Part shown: in pieces, positions 18,447 through 27,211 of the stretch
Position numbering within the stretch: the first letter of the stretch is position 1
Layout: each line of letters opens with the position of its first letter
Source of the DNA: Amazonocrinis nigriterrae CENA67
Lineage (GTDB): Bacteria > Cyanobacteriota > Cyanobacteriia > Cyanobacteriales > Nostocaceae
NCBI RefSeq assembly: GCF_016056305.1
Contig: NZ_JAECZC010000047.1
Coordinates: 1-43,786 of the forward strand
DNA: 43,786 nt
Direction: 5' to 3'
Notes under the pieces: generated by a model
Told to the model about the DNA's origin: nothing
Seen by the model: the letters and a program-made list of their open reading frames with translations, nothing else
Database searches by the model: none
Made by a program: the position numbers and the translations under genes

Positions 18447-18988
18447 AATCTTTTTGGCAGGCTACTACTATAGCGGTTTATGCGATCGCACTTTGCCATG
18501 ACTGAATTAGGCGGACATGATATCAATGGTTTCTAGGAGCGATCGCTCGTGTAAAGCGATCGCGTTATTTTTAGCTTGTCGAGTTTTTCAGTAGAACTCT
18601 TGCCATTTCTCAACTTCTAAGTCTGAGAATTTGCAGTAATCGAGATTAGTATACTTTACGACTTTTCAAACATCCTCTAACAGTTTAGCGGGTTATAACG
18701 CCCAAAGTGCAAGGGCCGTTCTGATATTTAGTATTAGCAAAATTAGTTATTTCATTTACAGCTTTTGGACTATTCCTTTTGGGGTATGTTTTTTTGATTT
18801 ACAATCTTTAAATTTGGTGATTAAGGTTTACGTTGAACTGTAAATATTTTGAAGTGATAGGAAAGCAAAATTTGTCATCAAATTAGAAGTTTTGGATTTT
18901 TGAGGTACGGTTTTATCAACAGTATTGATTACAAAAAAATAGAGGTTAATTAATTTGATTAATCATCAATTAATATCAAGGTAATTAT
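18447..18988. other. Gene-free spacer upstream of cdh
   Basis: It contains HIP1-type octamers near 18482, 18539 and 18558, and a short near-palindrome around GCGGGTTATAACGCCC (18689-18704). From there to the cdh start it is AT-rich, consistent with a promoter region. No individual promoter is assigned with confidence. No reading frame looks coding. Confidence 0.4.
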
Positions 18989-19753
18989 ATGAAGAAACAA
19001 GCTCAAATTTTCTTAGCAATATTATTAACTTATTTAGTAGAAGTGAGCTTAACTACTATTTCCAATTCACAAGCATTAGGTAACAACGGCAGAGATTACC
19101 TCTGGCACAAAGTCCAGAAATGTGTTGCAAATGAGCAAGGACAGCCTCCTAAACCAGACCCATGTGTGTATGTTAATCTTGGCAATAGATACGCTGTAGC
19201 AAATGGTCAGAATTCAGTTGAATATTTATTACTCCCAACTGATAAAATCACAGGTATAGAAGACCCTAATGTATCACAAGCAGGCTCAGTGCCATATTGG
19301 CAGTATGCATGGGAAAAAGCCAGAGAGTACATACCCTTAAAGAAATCTCAGGTGCAATACCGAGATCAATATGGATTAGCTATTAATTCCAAACAAGCTC
19401 GCCATCAGGATCAATTACATATTCATATGTCTTGTGTTGATAAAAATGTGAGTATGGAGCTTAAGAAGAATGATAATCAGATTCCCAAGGGTAATTTTCA
19501 AAAGTTTAGCATTCAATTGTTAAATAACGAATATAATGTAATGCGATTAGATAATGCATCGCTTACAAATAATAACCCTTTCTATCTTGTAAAAAAATCC
19601 TTGCATTCCTCGCAAAAGATGGCTGACCAAAGTATTGCTGTAGTAGGAAGAAAGCAGGGAGGATTTTATATTTTGAAGACTGAAAGTGACTCCAGTAAAG
19701 GCTATAATGCAGCTGCGGAGAAGTTACTTGACGAAAATTGTACGACTCAATAA
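18989..19753 (+). CDS. cdh: CDP-diacylglycerol pyrophosphatase (Cdh)
   Basis: The 254-residue exported enzyme is predicted to cleave CDP-diacylglycerol to CMP and phosphatidate. An N-terminal hydrophobic segment (about 5-28) acts as signal or anchor. Family signatures seen are LWHKVQKCV, YLLLPTDKITGIEDP, and the HIT-like histidine motif RHQDQLHIHMSC with His144 and His146. The ending GYNAAAEKLLDENC also fits. Length is close to the E. coli enzyme. It is convergent with queD and appears monocistronic. Confidence 0.88.
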   Translation: MKKQAQIFLAILLTYLVEVSLTTISNSQALGNNGRDYLWHKVQKCVANEQGQPPKPDPCVYVNLGNRYAVANGQNSVEYLLLPTDKITGIEDPNVSQAGSVPYWQYAWEKAREYIPLKKSQVQYRDQYGLAINSKQARHQDQLHIHMSCVDKNVSMELKKNDNQIPKGNFQKFSIQLLNNEYNVMRLDNASLTNNNPFYLVKKSLHSSQKMADQSIAVVGRKQGGFYILKTESDSSKGYNAAAEKLLDENCTTQ

Positions 19754-19823
19754 TAGCTGTGTCATATAAAAATGTATCTCGTTTAATGGTGAGCCAGCTG
19801 CTGCAAAAATGCGATTATTTGAT

Positions 19824-20213
19824 TTAATCATCCTCATACTCTACCCAAGAATTAGGAGTTTCTGACACTGCAATTTTTAGCTGGACATCAGATGGCACTT
19901 GCTTCTTAGTTACGTCATAGATGTATTTGGCAATCATTTCCGCTGTTGTTTCATACTCAGGAGGTAATACTTCATTGAGGATACAGTGATCTAGTCCCCC
20001 TTTTGTCACATCTTGTTTAGCCCAGCGTAAAGTTTTAAAATCAGCAACCATAACTGCATGGGGACAGTATTGTGAAGAGTGTAACTTTGATGATGTTGCC
20101 TCAATCCGTACTTTGTAAGTGTGTCCGTGCATCCTACCACATGGCCCATCATAATCTTTAATGTAATGGGCGCTATCAAATGTAAATTCTGTTACTAATT
20201 TCCATTTAGGCAT
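19824..20213 (-). CDS. queD: 6-carboxytetrahydropterin synthase / 6-pyruvoyl-tetrahydropterin synthase family (QueD)
   Basis: The 129-residue protein has zinc ligands His16, His29 and His31 (FDSAHYIKDY and MHGHTYKV) and the catalytic Cys25 between them. Further family motifs are VADFKTLR, LDHCILNE, TTAEMIAKYI and the substrate-binding Glu in SETPNSWVEY. QueD makes 6-carboxytetrahydropterin from dihydroneopterin triphosphate for queuosine. Close homologues act as PTPS in pterin synthesis, which cyanobacteria also use for glycosylated pterins. The sequence does not settle which of the two is right. No other queuosine genes are near. Confidence 0.92.
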   Translation of the reverse strand: MPKWKLVTEFTFDSAHYIKDYDGPCGRMHGHTYKVRIEATSSKLHSSQYCPHAVMVADFKTLRWAKQDVTKGGLDHCILNEVLPPEYETTAEMIAKYIYDVTKKQVPSDVQLKIAVSETPNSWVEYEDD

Positions 20214-20262
20214 TTAGTATTCCTTAATCTACTAACACGAAATAAAAGCCTGCATTAGAGTT

Positions 20263-20484
20263 TCAAGCTACGACAAATACAGCTTCGGGGGTTTGAATTT
20301 TTTTCCCAGTTCGGAGTGTTTGTTTGAGATAGGCGATCGCTTGCGATGCATTTGACCAATAACACTTCACTATACTTTTAACTTCTGCATTTAGGCGGAA
20401 TCCTAGTTTACAAGGTATTTCGCGTAACTGTTGTAACAGTTTTTGAAGTTTGTCTGTTTTCCTGGAACCCTTGCTGTGCCAAAG
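20263..20484 (-). pseudogene. Possible 3' remnant of a coding sequence
   Basis: On the minus strand a frame without any ATG stays open for 73 codons between a TAA and a TGA. Its product (KLQKLLQQLREIPCKLGFRL, later SNASQAIAYLKQTLRTGKKI) has convincing protein composition and ends AVFVVA. The lack of a start suggests the tail of a decayed gene. I do not recognise the family. Confidence 0.35.
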
Positions 20485-20900
20485 TTATTTTTTGAGGTAA
20501 ACTTAGGAGCCAGTCACGTGGTGAGGCAGTTGGGGAGCCAGCGCGATCGCCGCAATCGCACTCCTTACCCGCGATCGCCTTTATCCTCTAATAATTAGTT
20601 GAGAGCAGCAACGATGGCTGCGCCAACGTCTGCGACGAACGCACTGGGTAATTTAAATAGTACTAGTGTACTATTTAAAGCAAGCGATCGCCATTGCAAT
20701 TTTTCCTCGTTTGACGGGTGGGGCGATGCTCCGAAGTTAAACATTACTCTTTCAACAACGCCACAAAAGCTAACTGATAGCTACTACCAAAGGTCTACTT
20801 TTATTTATAGCTAGAGGATAATTTTATTTTTATCTAATATCTTTATAAATGAAAACACATGTTACTTAATCTAATTTGATTTTTACCAATAAGGAGTAAA
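20485..20900. other. Gene-free spacer with HIP1 sites and a 28-bp palindrome
   Basis: Several GCGATCGC sites cluster at 20540-20580. At 20652-20679 TTTAAATAGTAC, four bases (TAGT) and GTACTATTTAAA form a perfect palindrome. The sequence after it (GCGATCGCCATTGCAA...TTCCTC) recurs in diverged form at 22298-22329. A 71-codon frame over this area is not convincing. The last 80 bases should hold the promoter of the double-glycine peptide gene. Confidence 0.6.
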
Positions 20901-21194
20901 ATGATAGATTCAGAATTTCATGGTACTGATGTAGACTTACTGCTACAAGACATCACTCCTAGCCAAGCAGAAACTTTTTTGGGAGGTTATTGCCAGCCTG
21001 ATGAAGATTATCATTGTGTTTATATAGTCAATATTACTAAAAATCCGAGTCAGCCAAAAATTCAACCTAAAAGTACAGAGGTAGGTACTATTATTACTGG
21101 TCAAAAAATTAACACTATAGATAATTCTAGGAAAAATTATATCAATGGAGTTCCCATTAAAGGGGAAAGAAATATCGTCACTATATGTAGCTAA
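20901..21194 (+). CDS. Peptide with double-glycine-type leader (97 aa, putative secreted peptide)
   Basis: A strong ribosome-binding site (AAGGAG, four bases before ATG) precedes a 97-residue product. Residues 1-29 look like a double-glycine leader: acidic and amphipathic (TDVDLLLQDITPSQAETFLG), ending Gly28-Gly29. Such leaders are cut by C39-type ABC exporters or used by modification enzymes for bacteriocins and other RiPPs. The rest (68 residues) is hydrophilic with Cys31, Cys39 and Cys96 and no typical core repeat. No transporter, peptidase or modifying enzyme lies next to it. The function is inferred only from the leader, and it may also be an ordinary small protein. Confidence 0.55.
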   Translation: MIDSEFHGTDVDLLLQDITPSQAETFLGGYCQPDEDYHCVYIVNITKNPSQPKIQPKSTEVGTIITGQKINTIDNSRKNYINGVPIKGERNIVTICS

Positions 21195-21294
21195 ATGATG
21201 CACTTTGATATTGGGTTTACAAGTAATAAGTACCGTTAATATAAGCTTGTGCGATCGCTCCCCAACTAGAGGAAACTTGAACAATCCCCCAAAC

Positions 21295-21322
21295 AAAAAA
21301 CCCCGGTGTTAACTACCGAGGG
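21295..21322 (-). terminator. Rho-independent terminator of the ssl1498-type gene
   Basis: On the minus strand CCTCGGT pairs with ACCGGGG (one G-U pair) over a short loop containing GTTAAC, followed by six T residues. It lies about 50 bases beyond the stop of the light-harvesting-like gene. Confidence 0.85.
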
Positions 21323-21373
21323 TGATAAATCTTTTCTGTCGATGGGAGATACCAATACTGAAATCTAAAAATC

Positions 21374-21544
21374 TTAGCTAACTGCAAAAGCAACCAAAAC
21401 TAAAGCACTAACAAATATAGCTGCAACTGCACCTTGTAAAACGTAGTTACGTTGTTCCCAAACTGCTGGGTACTCAGCGCAGTATACCTGGGGTTCAGTG
21501 GGATAGTTGTTGAGAACGCCGTCTTCATTAACTGTGGTGTACAT
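21374..21544 (-). CDS. ssl1498-family light-harvesting-like small membrane protein
   Basis: The 56-residue protein has an acidic soluble N-terminus (VNEDGVLNNYPTEPQVYCAE) and one transmembrane helix (about 34-55, VLQGAVAAIFVSALVLVAFA). The layout (LNN, then YPTEP, then EQRNYV before a single helix ending FAVS) matches the cyanobacterial ssl1498 family, related in style to high-light-inducible proteins. It lacks the full chlorophyll-binding ExxNxR motif of true Hlips. The ATG at 21544 is chosen over an earlier in-frame start because the family begins about here. A terminator follows. Confidence 0.8.
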   Translation of the reverse strand: MYTTVNEDGVLNNYPTEPQVYCAEYPAVWEQRNYVLQGAVAAIFVSALVLVAFAVS

Positions 21545-21731
21545 AGTTTTTTCTTTTGTTTGTTTCCTTATGTTAAGTAATATAACAAAATTGTTACAAA
21601 TAGTCAACAGGACTTGACACTAAAAGGCTGATAGCAGTAATAAAAATTGCTTATCAGGGGGAATAACTACTGAACCTCATTCAAAGAGGAAAGTAGGCGA
21701 TCGCACCATCAACGGTATAAAAAGCAAAATT

Positions 21732-22226
21732 ATGATTAAAATTGTCTGCAAGAATGTGATTTTGGGATTTTTGGCTATATTAATTGCCATACTTGTTTCA
21801 GGTACAATCCAGACTTGGGCAGCAAACCCCAATTTAGATGGCGACTCCCAGCCCACACGAATCAAGCTAAATGAATGTATTGCAGATGTAAAAGAGGTGA
21901 CAGCTTGGGACGAGAAAGAAACATTAGCAGCAGCTCGTGAGATTTGTGCCGTACGCCAATCACACGCCAAACAAAAGGCGCGGTTTTTAAAATCCTTGAA
22001 GAAACTACAACAGGAATATCAAGATGCTACAAATCATGGATTTGACAAACATTTACCCACAGCGATTGCAGATTCATGGACAATTGTGAAAAGTTGCATT
22101 GATTTCAAAGAGGGATTTACATATCCTCACAATATAGCTTTATTGTCAGTACCAGAAAATGTTCGTACCAGTTGTTACTCATTGGGGTCTGATTTAGTCG
22201 AATCCGCCCTGTTTAGTCAAAAATGA
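21732..22226 (+). CDS. Secreted hypothetical protein (164 aa)
   Basis: A signal peptide (about 1-30, hydrophobic core VILGFLAILIAILVSGTIQ, then WAA) is followed by a mature part of about 134 residues, mostly helical. It has four cysteines in the mature chain (in ECIADV, EICAV, SCIDF and TSCYS), which suggests two disulfides in the periplasm. No known motif is visible. It lies between the ssl1498-type gene, which is divergent, and another exported protein gene. Confidence 0.75.
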   Translation: MIKIVCKNVILGFLAILIAILVSGTIQTWAANPNLDGDSQPTRIKLNECIADVKEVTAWDEKETLAAAREICAVRQSHAKQKARFLKSLKKLQQEYQDATNHGFDKHLPTAIADSWTIVKSCIDFKEGFTYPHNIALLSVPENVRTSCYSLGSDLVESALFSQK

Positions 22227-22699
22227 AAGTCCAGCAGATGTTGTGGCTGCGATCGCACTCTGGAATCTTAGACATAGTACTAGCGTGCTGCGCCCAAAGA
22301 GCGATCGCCATTGCAACTATTCCTCTTTGAATGGCTCCAAGCAAGAGTCTGGATTGCTGCCACCTGAAGAGCAAGGTTTCTAAAATGTTTATAGGCGATC
22401 GCTGCTAACATCACGTTCGCGCTTATTACTTATAATTGGGAGTATGTGTACATCAACCTTAAAATCCTCTTCCCTGCACCCCTTCACCCCTAATCCCCAC
22501 TCCCTTTCGGTCGTGGGGGCCCCGAGTTCCCCTGCTCCCTTGCAGTCTTAATGATAAGTCTTTAACCGAACACGATATAACACCATGTAGACTGGCTACT
22601 GCCAAATCAAGATTGTTGATAATGTTAACCTGAGTCATTACCAATTCTTAAATATAGGCTTTTATGCTGAACCTTGTTTATGAGTGAAGGTGAGACTAG
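22227..22699. other. Gene-free spacer with repeat fragments
   Basis: It holds HIP1 sites and a diverged copy (22274-22335) of the segment at 20655-20720. A C-rich run CCTGCACCCCTTCACCCC lies near 22473. A 61-codon minus frame crosses that run and is not a gene. The promoter of the next gene should lie in the last 80 bases. Confidence 0.5.
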
Positions 22700-23812
22700 A
22701 TGAGTTTCAGAAAACTTTTTCTTGTTGCTCTTGGACTACTTGTAGCAATAGTCATTGGTATTTTGACAGATACAAAAGTAATTTCTCAATCTGCTACTGA
22801 TTTAGCTTTAGCTTTATATCATGCCCCTATTCACTATCAAGACACAGATAGCACTAAGTATAGTGGAGATTACATTACACGATTTAATTATGATGGCGAT
22901 TGGCAAGGTACGAATAACTGGGATAACCTTTCCCAATATCCTCTGAATGCTCATGCTTACTATTCTGTAGCTGAAACTTGTACTCATTGGTTCATTACAT
23001 ATTCCTTTTTCCATCCTCAAGACTGGACTGATATTCCTTTTGATCAAGAACACGAAAATGATTTAGAGGGTTTACTAGCAATAGTCCGCAAGGATGGTTC
23101 AGCTTTTGGTAAATTAGAGGGCGTTGTCACTGTATTTCATACAGATTTTTACTCTTACACCCCAACAGGTAGTTCTTTACAAAATGGTGCAGAAAATATT
23201 GATGGCACACTGACAATGAATAGTTACAGTGGTTCACTGCACCCATTAACAACTCAAGAAGCTAAAGGTCATGGACTAAAAGCTTGGCCTTATGCTGGAG
23301 ATTTTGAAGGTGCTAGCAGTGAAGATGGGATTATTTACTATCCTTCGGAAACTACAGCAGAACTTCCTGCTTCGGGGAATGATAGGTATGTGCAATATCA
23401 ATTGCTTGATGTATTTGCTGCTAATGGAATGTGGCAACATCAATTAGATGAAGCCTCTTTATCAAGTTCTTCTGCTTCGACTTTTGCTAGCTGGGGAACT
23501 TTTAAGGGAGATTCTAGTGGTGGTTGTGGTGCTGGTACACCTACTTGCAGTACAAATTCTGCTAATGCACCTTGGGGTTGGGATGATTCCAACGATGGTG
23601 CAGTATATAAAGGTGAAATGGCTTTAGACCCTGCTCATCTGACTGATGTTTATTTTGATGGGCTTGGGAATTTTGATACTACATACATCCGCAACCAATT
23701 TATTCAAGGGTTGAAAGACAGAGGATATAATTCTGCAAATCTTCCTCAAGGTTGGCCCTCTCAGATTAATCTCAATTCTCTGATTGGCAAGCTCAAAAGC
23801 CAATGCTCATAA
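22700..23812 (+). CDS. Secreted protein of unknown function with HENDLEG motif (370 aa)
   Basis: A signal peptide or anchor (about 1-30) precedes a 340-residue extracytoplasmic domain rich in aromatic residues, Asp and Gly. Residues around 115-125 read FDQEHENDLEG, followed by a strand pattern (LLAIVRKDGS, GVVTVFHTDF). This recalls the (G/E)H(R/E)xDxE motif of necrosis-inducing (NPP1) and Vps62-like beta folds, where the acidic residues and histidine bind a metal. I offer that only as a resemblance. The pair CGAGTPTC may form a disulfide. A clear terminator follows the gene. Confidence 0.75.
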   Translation: MSFRKLFLVALGLLVAIVIGILTDTKVISQSATDLALALYHAPIHYQDTDSTKYSGDYITRFNYDGDWQGTNNWDNLSQYPLNAHAYYSVAETCTHWFITYSFFHPQDWTDIPFDQEHENDLEGLLAIVRKDGSAFGKLEGVVTVFHTDFYSYTPTGSSLQNGAENIDGTLTMNSYSGSLHPLTTQEAKGHGLKAWPYAGDFEGASSEDGIIYYPSETTAELPASGNDRYVQYQLLDVFAANGMWQHQLDEASLSSSSASTFASWGTFKGDSSGGCGAGTPTCSTNSANAPWGWDDSNDGAVYKGEMALDPAHLTDVYFDGLGNFDTTYIRNQFIQGLKDRGYNSANLPQGWPSQINLNSLIGKLKSQCS

Positions 23813-23844
23813 TCAGAAATTTGTGTTATTTATCAAAATAATAG

Positions 23845-23880
23845 TAGCGCCCACCTAAATACAGGTAGGCGCTATTGTTT
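23845..23880 (+). terminator. Terminator after the HENDLEG protein gene
   Basis: TAGCGCC pairs with GGCGCTA, extended by ACCT/AGGT, over a 6-base AT-rich loop, and is followed by TTGTTTT. It begins 32 bases after the stop codon. Confidence 0.85.
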
Positions 23881-23955
23881 TATATAAATTCAGGGAGAAA
23901 ATATAGTAAAAGGAGTTCCCTGATGTTTACTATTAATTAAGCAAGATTTCAGATA

Positions 23956-24228
23956 TTACAAAGCACTGCGGCTAGCTAACGCGTTCCACAAGAAAATTGC
24001 AACGATCGCACCAAGAACTGCTACTGCAATACCGGGAATGCTGAGTGTGGGAGCTGCTAGTGCAAAGTTTCCTGTACTGAAGAATACACCCAAACTACCA
24101 CCAACAAAAGCACCAATGATTCCTAATAAGATTGTTGCTAAGATTCCGCCGCCTTGATGACCAGGGTAGATAGCTTTTGCTATAGCACCAGCAATTAGAC
24201 CTAAAACAATCCAAGCAAGAATATTCAT
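23956..24228 (-). CDS. GlsB/YeaQ/YmgE-family stress-response membrane protein
   Basis: The 90-residue protein has three hydrophobic helices. The family signature starts MNILAWIVLGLIAGAIAKAI, continues YPGHQGGG, and has the glycine-rich GIIGAFVGGSLGVFF. These transglycosylase-associated small inner-membrane proteins are stress-induced, but their biochemical role is not known. The ATG at 24228 is preferred over one 22 codons upstream because it places the family N-terminus first. It is convergent with the gene before it, with a terminator between. Confidence 0.9.
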   Translation of the reverse strand: MNILAWIVLGLIAGAIAKAIYPGHQGGGILATILLGIIGAFVGGSLGVFFSTGNFALAAPTLSIPGIAVAVLGAIVAIFLWNALASRSAL

Positions 24229-24416
24229 TGTTTTACTTTGATAAACGTTTTTTACTGACAAATACACAATAGCAATCCCAACATTGACATTCAATCTACC
24301 AGCAGAACCAATTATTAATCGTCTAGAGGATGAATACTATTACTTCTCGTGATTAAGTTGATTAATTCCAATGGTTAATTAATTGAAGAAAACTCAAGTT
24401 CAGCAACGCCAGCAAA

Positions 24417-24454
24417 GAAAAAAAGCCAGGAGTAGAATTTATCAACCTCCTGAC
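24417..24454 (-). terminator. Rho-independent terminator of the haloperoxidase-like gene
   Basis: On the minus strand GTCAGGAG pairs with CTCCTGGC (one G-U pair) and is followed by seven T residues. It starts about 28 bases after the stop codon. Confidence 0.85.
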
Positions 24455-24482
24455 TTTTATAGAGACACATGATGGTGTGTCT

Positions 24483-25805
24483 TTACTTTTTAATTGGTCG
24501 CAAGAAATTTTGGAAGGCATAGTCAGCAACCTGATAACCAAGTTTTTCTCCTTGGATATCTGCTGTACGGGTATGAATACCACCCCAAATTCGAGCTTCT
24601 CCAACCTCTTTGCCAATTTGTGAAAAACTAGTGTAACTACGTGTAACACCAGTGTTTAAGGGAAAAGTAAAACTCAAATTTACCTTGTCACTGCCAAAAA
24701 ACTTTTGTAAAATCCGCTCTGGTGCGCCAGACGATACGCAATGTCCAGAAATGTAATCTGGATGCGCTGGTGTTATCAGTAACGGTTCCCAATTGGGGTC
24801 AGCAGAAATCGCTGGATTGCCTGCAACATCAGCATTACGAATTGCGGTTACCGGACGCCAGAAATTGTATTTGTACTTAATTCCATATCCAGCAATGTAT
24901 CCATCTGTACCTGCCAAGTTAAGCAGGGCAAACAGTCTTGCACTATCAAGAATATCAATACCTTTCTTGATCGCTGCTGCCCTTGCTGCTGCATTCCAAA
25001 TTAGTGGAGTTGGTACAGTCCAAAAAATAGCCGCTGCGGTTTGGTCAGCAGTTCGGACTTTACTGTTTTTGCCTCCAATGCTTTTTACTTCGTTAATCTC
25101 TTTGGCATATGGTGCACTGTTTAAAGCTAAAGGAGGGGGAACTTGGAACTGGTCAATATTTTTGAATGTAAATGGAGTCGCCTTGGCAATTTGTGGTGTC
25201 AGTGCTGCGGCGAATGTCGGCGGGGTAGGTTGCCAAACTCCTGGCCCAGTTCCAGGTTTATAGTCTACTTTTGCATCCCATCCATCTTGGCTGCGTAGGG
25301 CGATAATTTTTGTCGCAACTTGCTTCCCAAGATTAATCCCGTCTGTTTTCCCTTGACTTTCTGGAATCTTTGCTAATGAAGCTGTCAACGCGGCGTCAAG
25401 TGTTGTTTGCTGTGCTGGGTAAAGGCTCGTTAGAACGCTATATCCAGCAGATGCTGCCGCCGCCTCTATGGAAGTTCCACTGGGTGCTTTAATATCTACT
25501 GCATAAGGAGTATAGCGGCGATCGCTAGCATTTACCGCATCAAATATCGCTGCATGAGTGATTGCCAAAGCCCGAAACTGAGATGTAGCACTCACTGCGG
25601 CGGCTTGGGTGACTTTGATGGCTGTCTCATTCCAATCAGTCACTACGTTGGTAGCCTTGGCGGTCTTCGTGTTGGTAGTCTGGGCTACAGTTTGCGCTGA
25701 CTGATGCAAAAAGCTTGGTGTAACTACAACTACTAACAAAACTGCCAAACTTAGCAAAATAAAACGCTTAATTATGTACCGATCCGTTCTGGAACTTGTA
25801 CCCAC
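24483..25805 (-). CDS. Exported vanadium-dependent haloperoxidase / PAP2-type protein
   Basis: The 440-residue protein has a signal peptide (about 12-42). The vanadate-pocket residues of vanadium haloperoxidases are present: Lys312 and Arg317 in YKYNFWRPVTAIR, Ser353-Gly354-His355 in HPDYISGHC, and Arg405 and His411 in RIWGGIHTR. Relatives oxidise halides with peroxide or act as acid phosphatases; which applies here cannot be read. A cysteine follows the SGH triad where alanine is common. The start is GTG. A terminator follows. Confidence 0.88.
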   Translation of the reverse strand: MGTSSRTDRYIIKRFILLSLAVLLVVVVTPSFLHQSAQTVAQTTNTKTAKATNVVTDWNETAIKVTQAAAVSATSQFRALAITHAAIFDAVNASDRRYTPYAVDIKAPSGTSIEAAAASAGYSVLTSLYPAQQTTLDAALTASLAKIPESQGKTDGINLGKQVATKIIALRSQDGWDAKVDYKPGTGPGVWQPTPPTFAAALTPQIAKATPFTFKNIDQFQVPPPLALNSAPYAKEINEVKSIGGKNSKVRTADQTAAAIFWTVPTPLIWNAAARAAAIKKGIDILDSARLFALLNLAGTDGYIAGYGIKYKYNFWRPVTAIRNADVAGNPAISADPNWEPLLITPAHPDYISGHCVSSGAPERILQKFFGSDKVNLSFTFPLNTGVTRSYTSFSQIGKEVGEARIWGGIHTRTADIQGEKLGYQVADYAFQNFLRPIKK

Positions 25806-26059
25806 TTTCTATACACCTAAATTTCAGTCGTATTACCGTAGATTTACTCTATGGGGTTGAGTAATCTCTGTCAAGAGGTAGATATCAAATTGTCTCCAAA
25901 CCTGTAGTTTTTGTACTTTATGCCAAAGAAAACTGCTGTATATTAAATACTGATCCAAAAAAGATTATTGAAAAATAATAAAAATTAATATTGATACGAA
26001 TCGCCCCTACAAAATATCTGTTGCATTCTTTTTTCAAATTGGTATTAACAACACAATTT

Positions 26060-27082
26060 CTATAAAACAGTGTCACGCAACTGTGGGAAAACTTTGGCAA
26101 CCTTACTCAACACATACTCACCATACGTTCCGCGAAAGTCGTGAACACTAGCTTGATCCCAGCGTTCGTTTTTGTCGTCAACCACTACTTCTAAACCCTT
26201 TAATTCAATTGGCTTAACTTCAACATCAAAGTTGGGGTCGAAGAAGAAGGGGAATGAAAGGCGATCGCTTGCCGCTTGATTCTGAACACGATGCGGTGTT
26301 GATTTATACAATCCTCCCGTCATGCGATCGAGCATATCGCCGATGTTGCATACGAAGGAATCAGGAACCGGAGGCGCAGCAATCCAACCTGACTTTGATT
26401 TCACTTGCAATCCCCCAGAATCGTCTTGCTTGAGAATTGTCAAAACACCGTAATCTGTATGTTCACCAACACCCCATCTAGTCTCACCGTGTGATGGTGA
26501 CAAATCAGGAGGATAGTTAAAGATGCGGAACAATGTTAGGGGATCTTTTGTGTAACGATCAGCAAAGTAAGATTTTGGCAATCCCAAGCTGAGGGCAATA
26601 CCAGCCATTAGGGTATGTCCTAGCTGTGTCATAGCTGCCATGTATTCTAGGACTGTCTCACGGAACAGAGGAATAGGGGGAAATAAATTAGCACCGTGCA
26701 TGGGTGTACCAGCTTTCACCAGTGGGTGATCTGCGTCCAACTCGGCACCAAAATAAATCCCTTCCTTCAAGTCAGGCTTACCTGATGTCAGTTCACCTCC
26801 CACCGGAAAGTATCCCCGCCATGCTTTACCACCCAATGCCATGCGAATTTCCAGCTTAGTTGCTAAATCTTGGGCAAAGAACTGGCGGCTAAGCTGTTCT
26901 AGTCGCTGTTGCAAGCCTTGATCTACCCCATGTCCAACAATATAGAAAAACCCAGACTCACGGCACGCTTGCCCAATTTGCGCTGTAACTGCGTGGCGAT
27001 CGCCCTCTCCACAAATCAGTGGTTGAATATCAATAATCGGAACCTGTGAAAACCTTTGTTCCAGAACTTGCAAGATTTTCAT
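26060..27082 (-). CDS. 2-oxoglutarate/Fe(II)-dependent dioxygenase, isopenicillin N synthase-like
   Basis: The 340-residue cytoplasmic enzyme has an N-terminal DIOX_N domain (VPIIDIQPLI to GFFYIVGHGV) and the double-stranded beta-helix core. Iron ligands are His208 and Asp210 (EHTDYGVLTI) and His264 (TPHRV); the 2-oxoglutarate or substrate anchor is Arg274-x-Ser276 (RLSFPFF). The substrate is not predictable: relatives include ethylene-forming and gibberellin-type oxidases and many uncharacterised bacterial ones. The ATG at 27082 is preferred to a TTG four codons earlier. It is divergent from flv4, with 282 bases between. Confidence 0.9.
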   Translation of the reverse strand: MKILQVLEQRFSQVPIIDIQPLICGEGDRHAVTAQIGQACRESGFFYIVGHGVDQGLQQRLEQLSRQFFAQDLATKLEIRMALGGKAWRGYFPVGGELTSGKPDLKEGIYFGAELDADHPLVKAGTPMHGANLFPPIPLFRETVLEYMAAMTQLGHTLMAGIALSLGLPKSYFADRYTKDPLTLFRIFNYPPDLSPSHGETRWGVGEHTDYGVLTILKQDDSGGLQVKSKSGWIAAPPVPDSFVCNIGDMLDRMTGGLYKSTPHRVQNQAASDRLSFPFFFDPNFDVEVKPIELKGLEVVVDDKNERWDQASVHDFRGTYGEYVLSKVAKVFPQLRDTVL

Positions 27083-27211
27083 AAGAACTATCAATAAGAG
27101 TATATAGCAATCCTAATTGATTTGTTGTACAGCAGCAGAAAAATTGCCGACATGAGTAAATAATCTAACTGAAGACTTAGTTTATCTCTAATTTTTGAAA
27201 AAAAACTAATG

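Noticed and set aside
20599-20814. A 71-codon frame upstream of the double-glycine peptide
   Set aside because: It crosses a palindrome and HIP1 sites and has no ribosome-binding site or credible protein pattern.
24793-25263. A 156-codon plus-strand frame
   Set aside because: It is antisense to the haloperoxidase-like gene, whose catalytic motifs are intact across the same bases.
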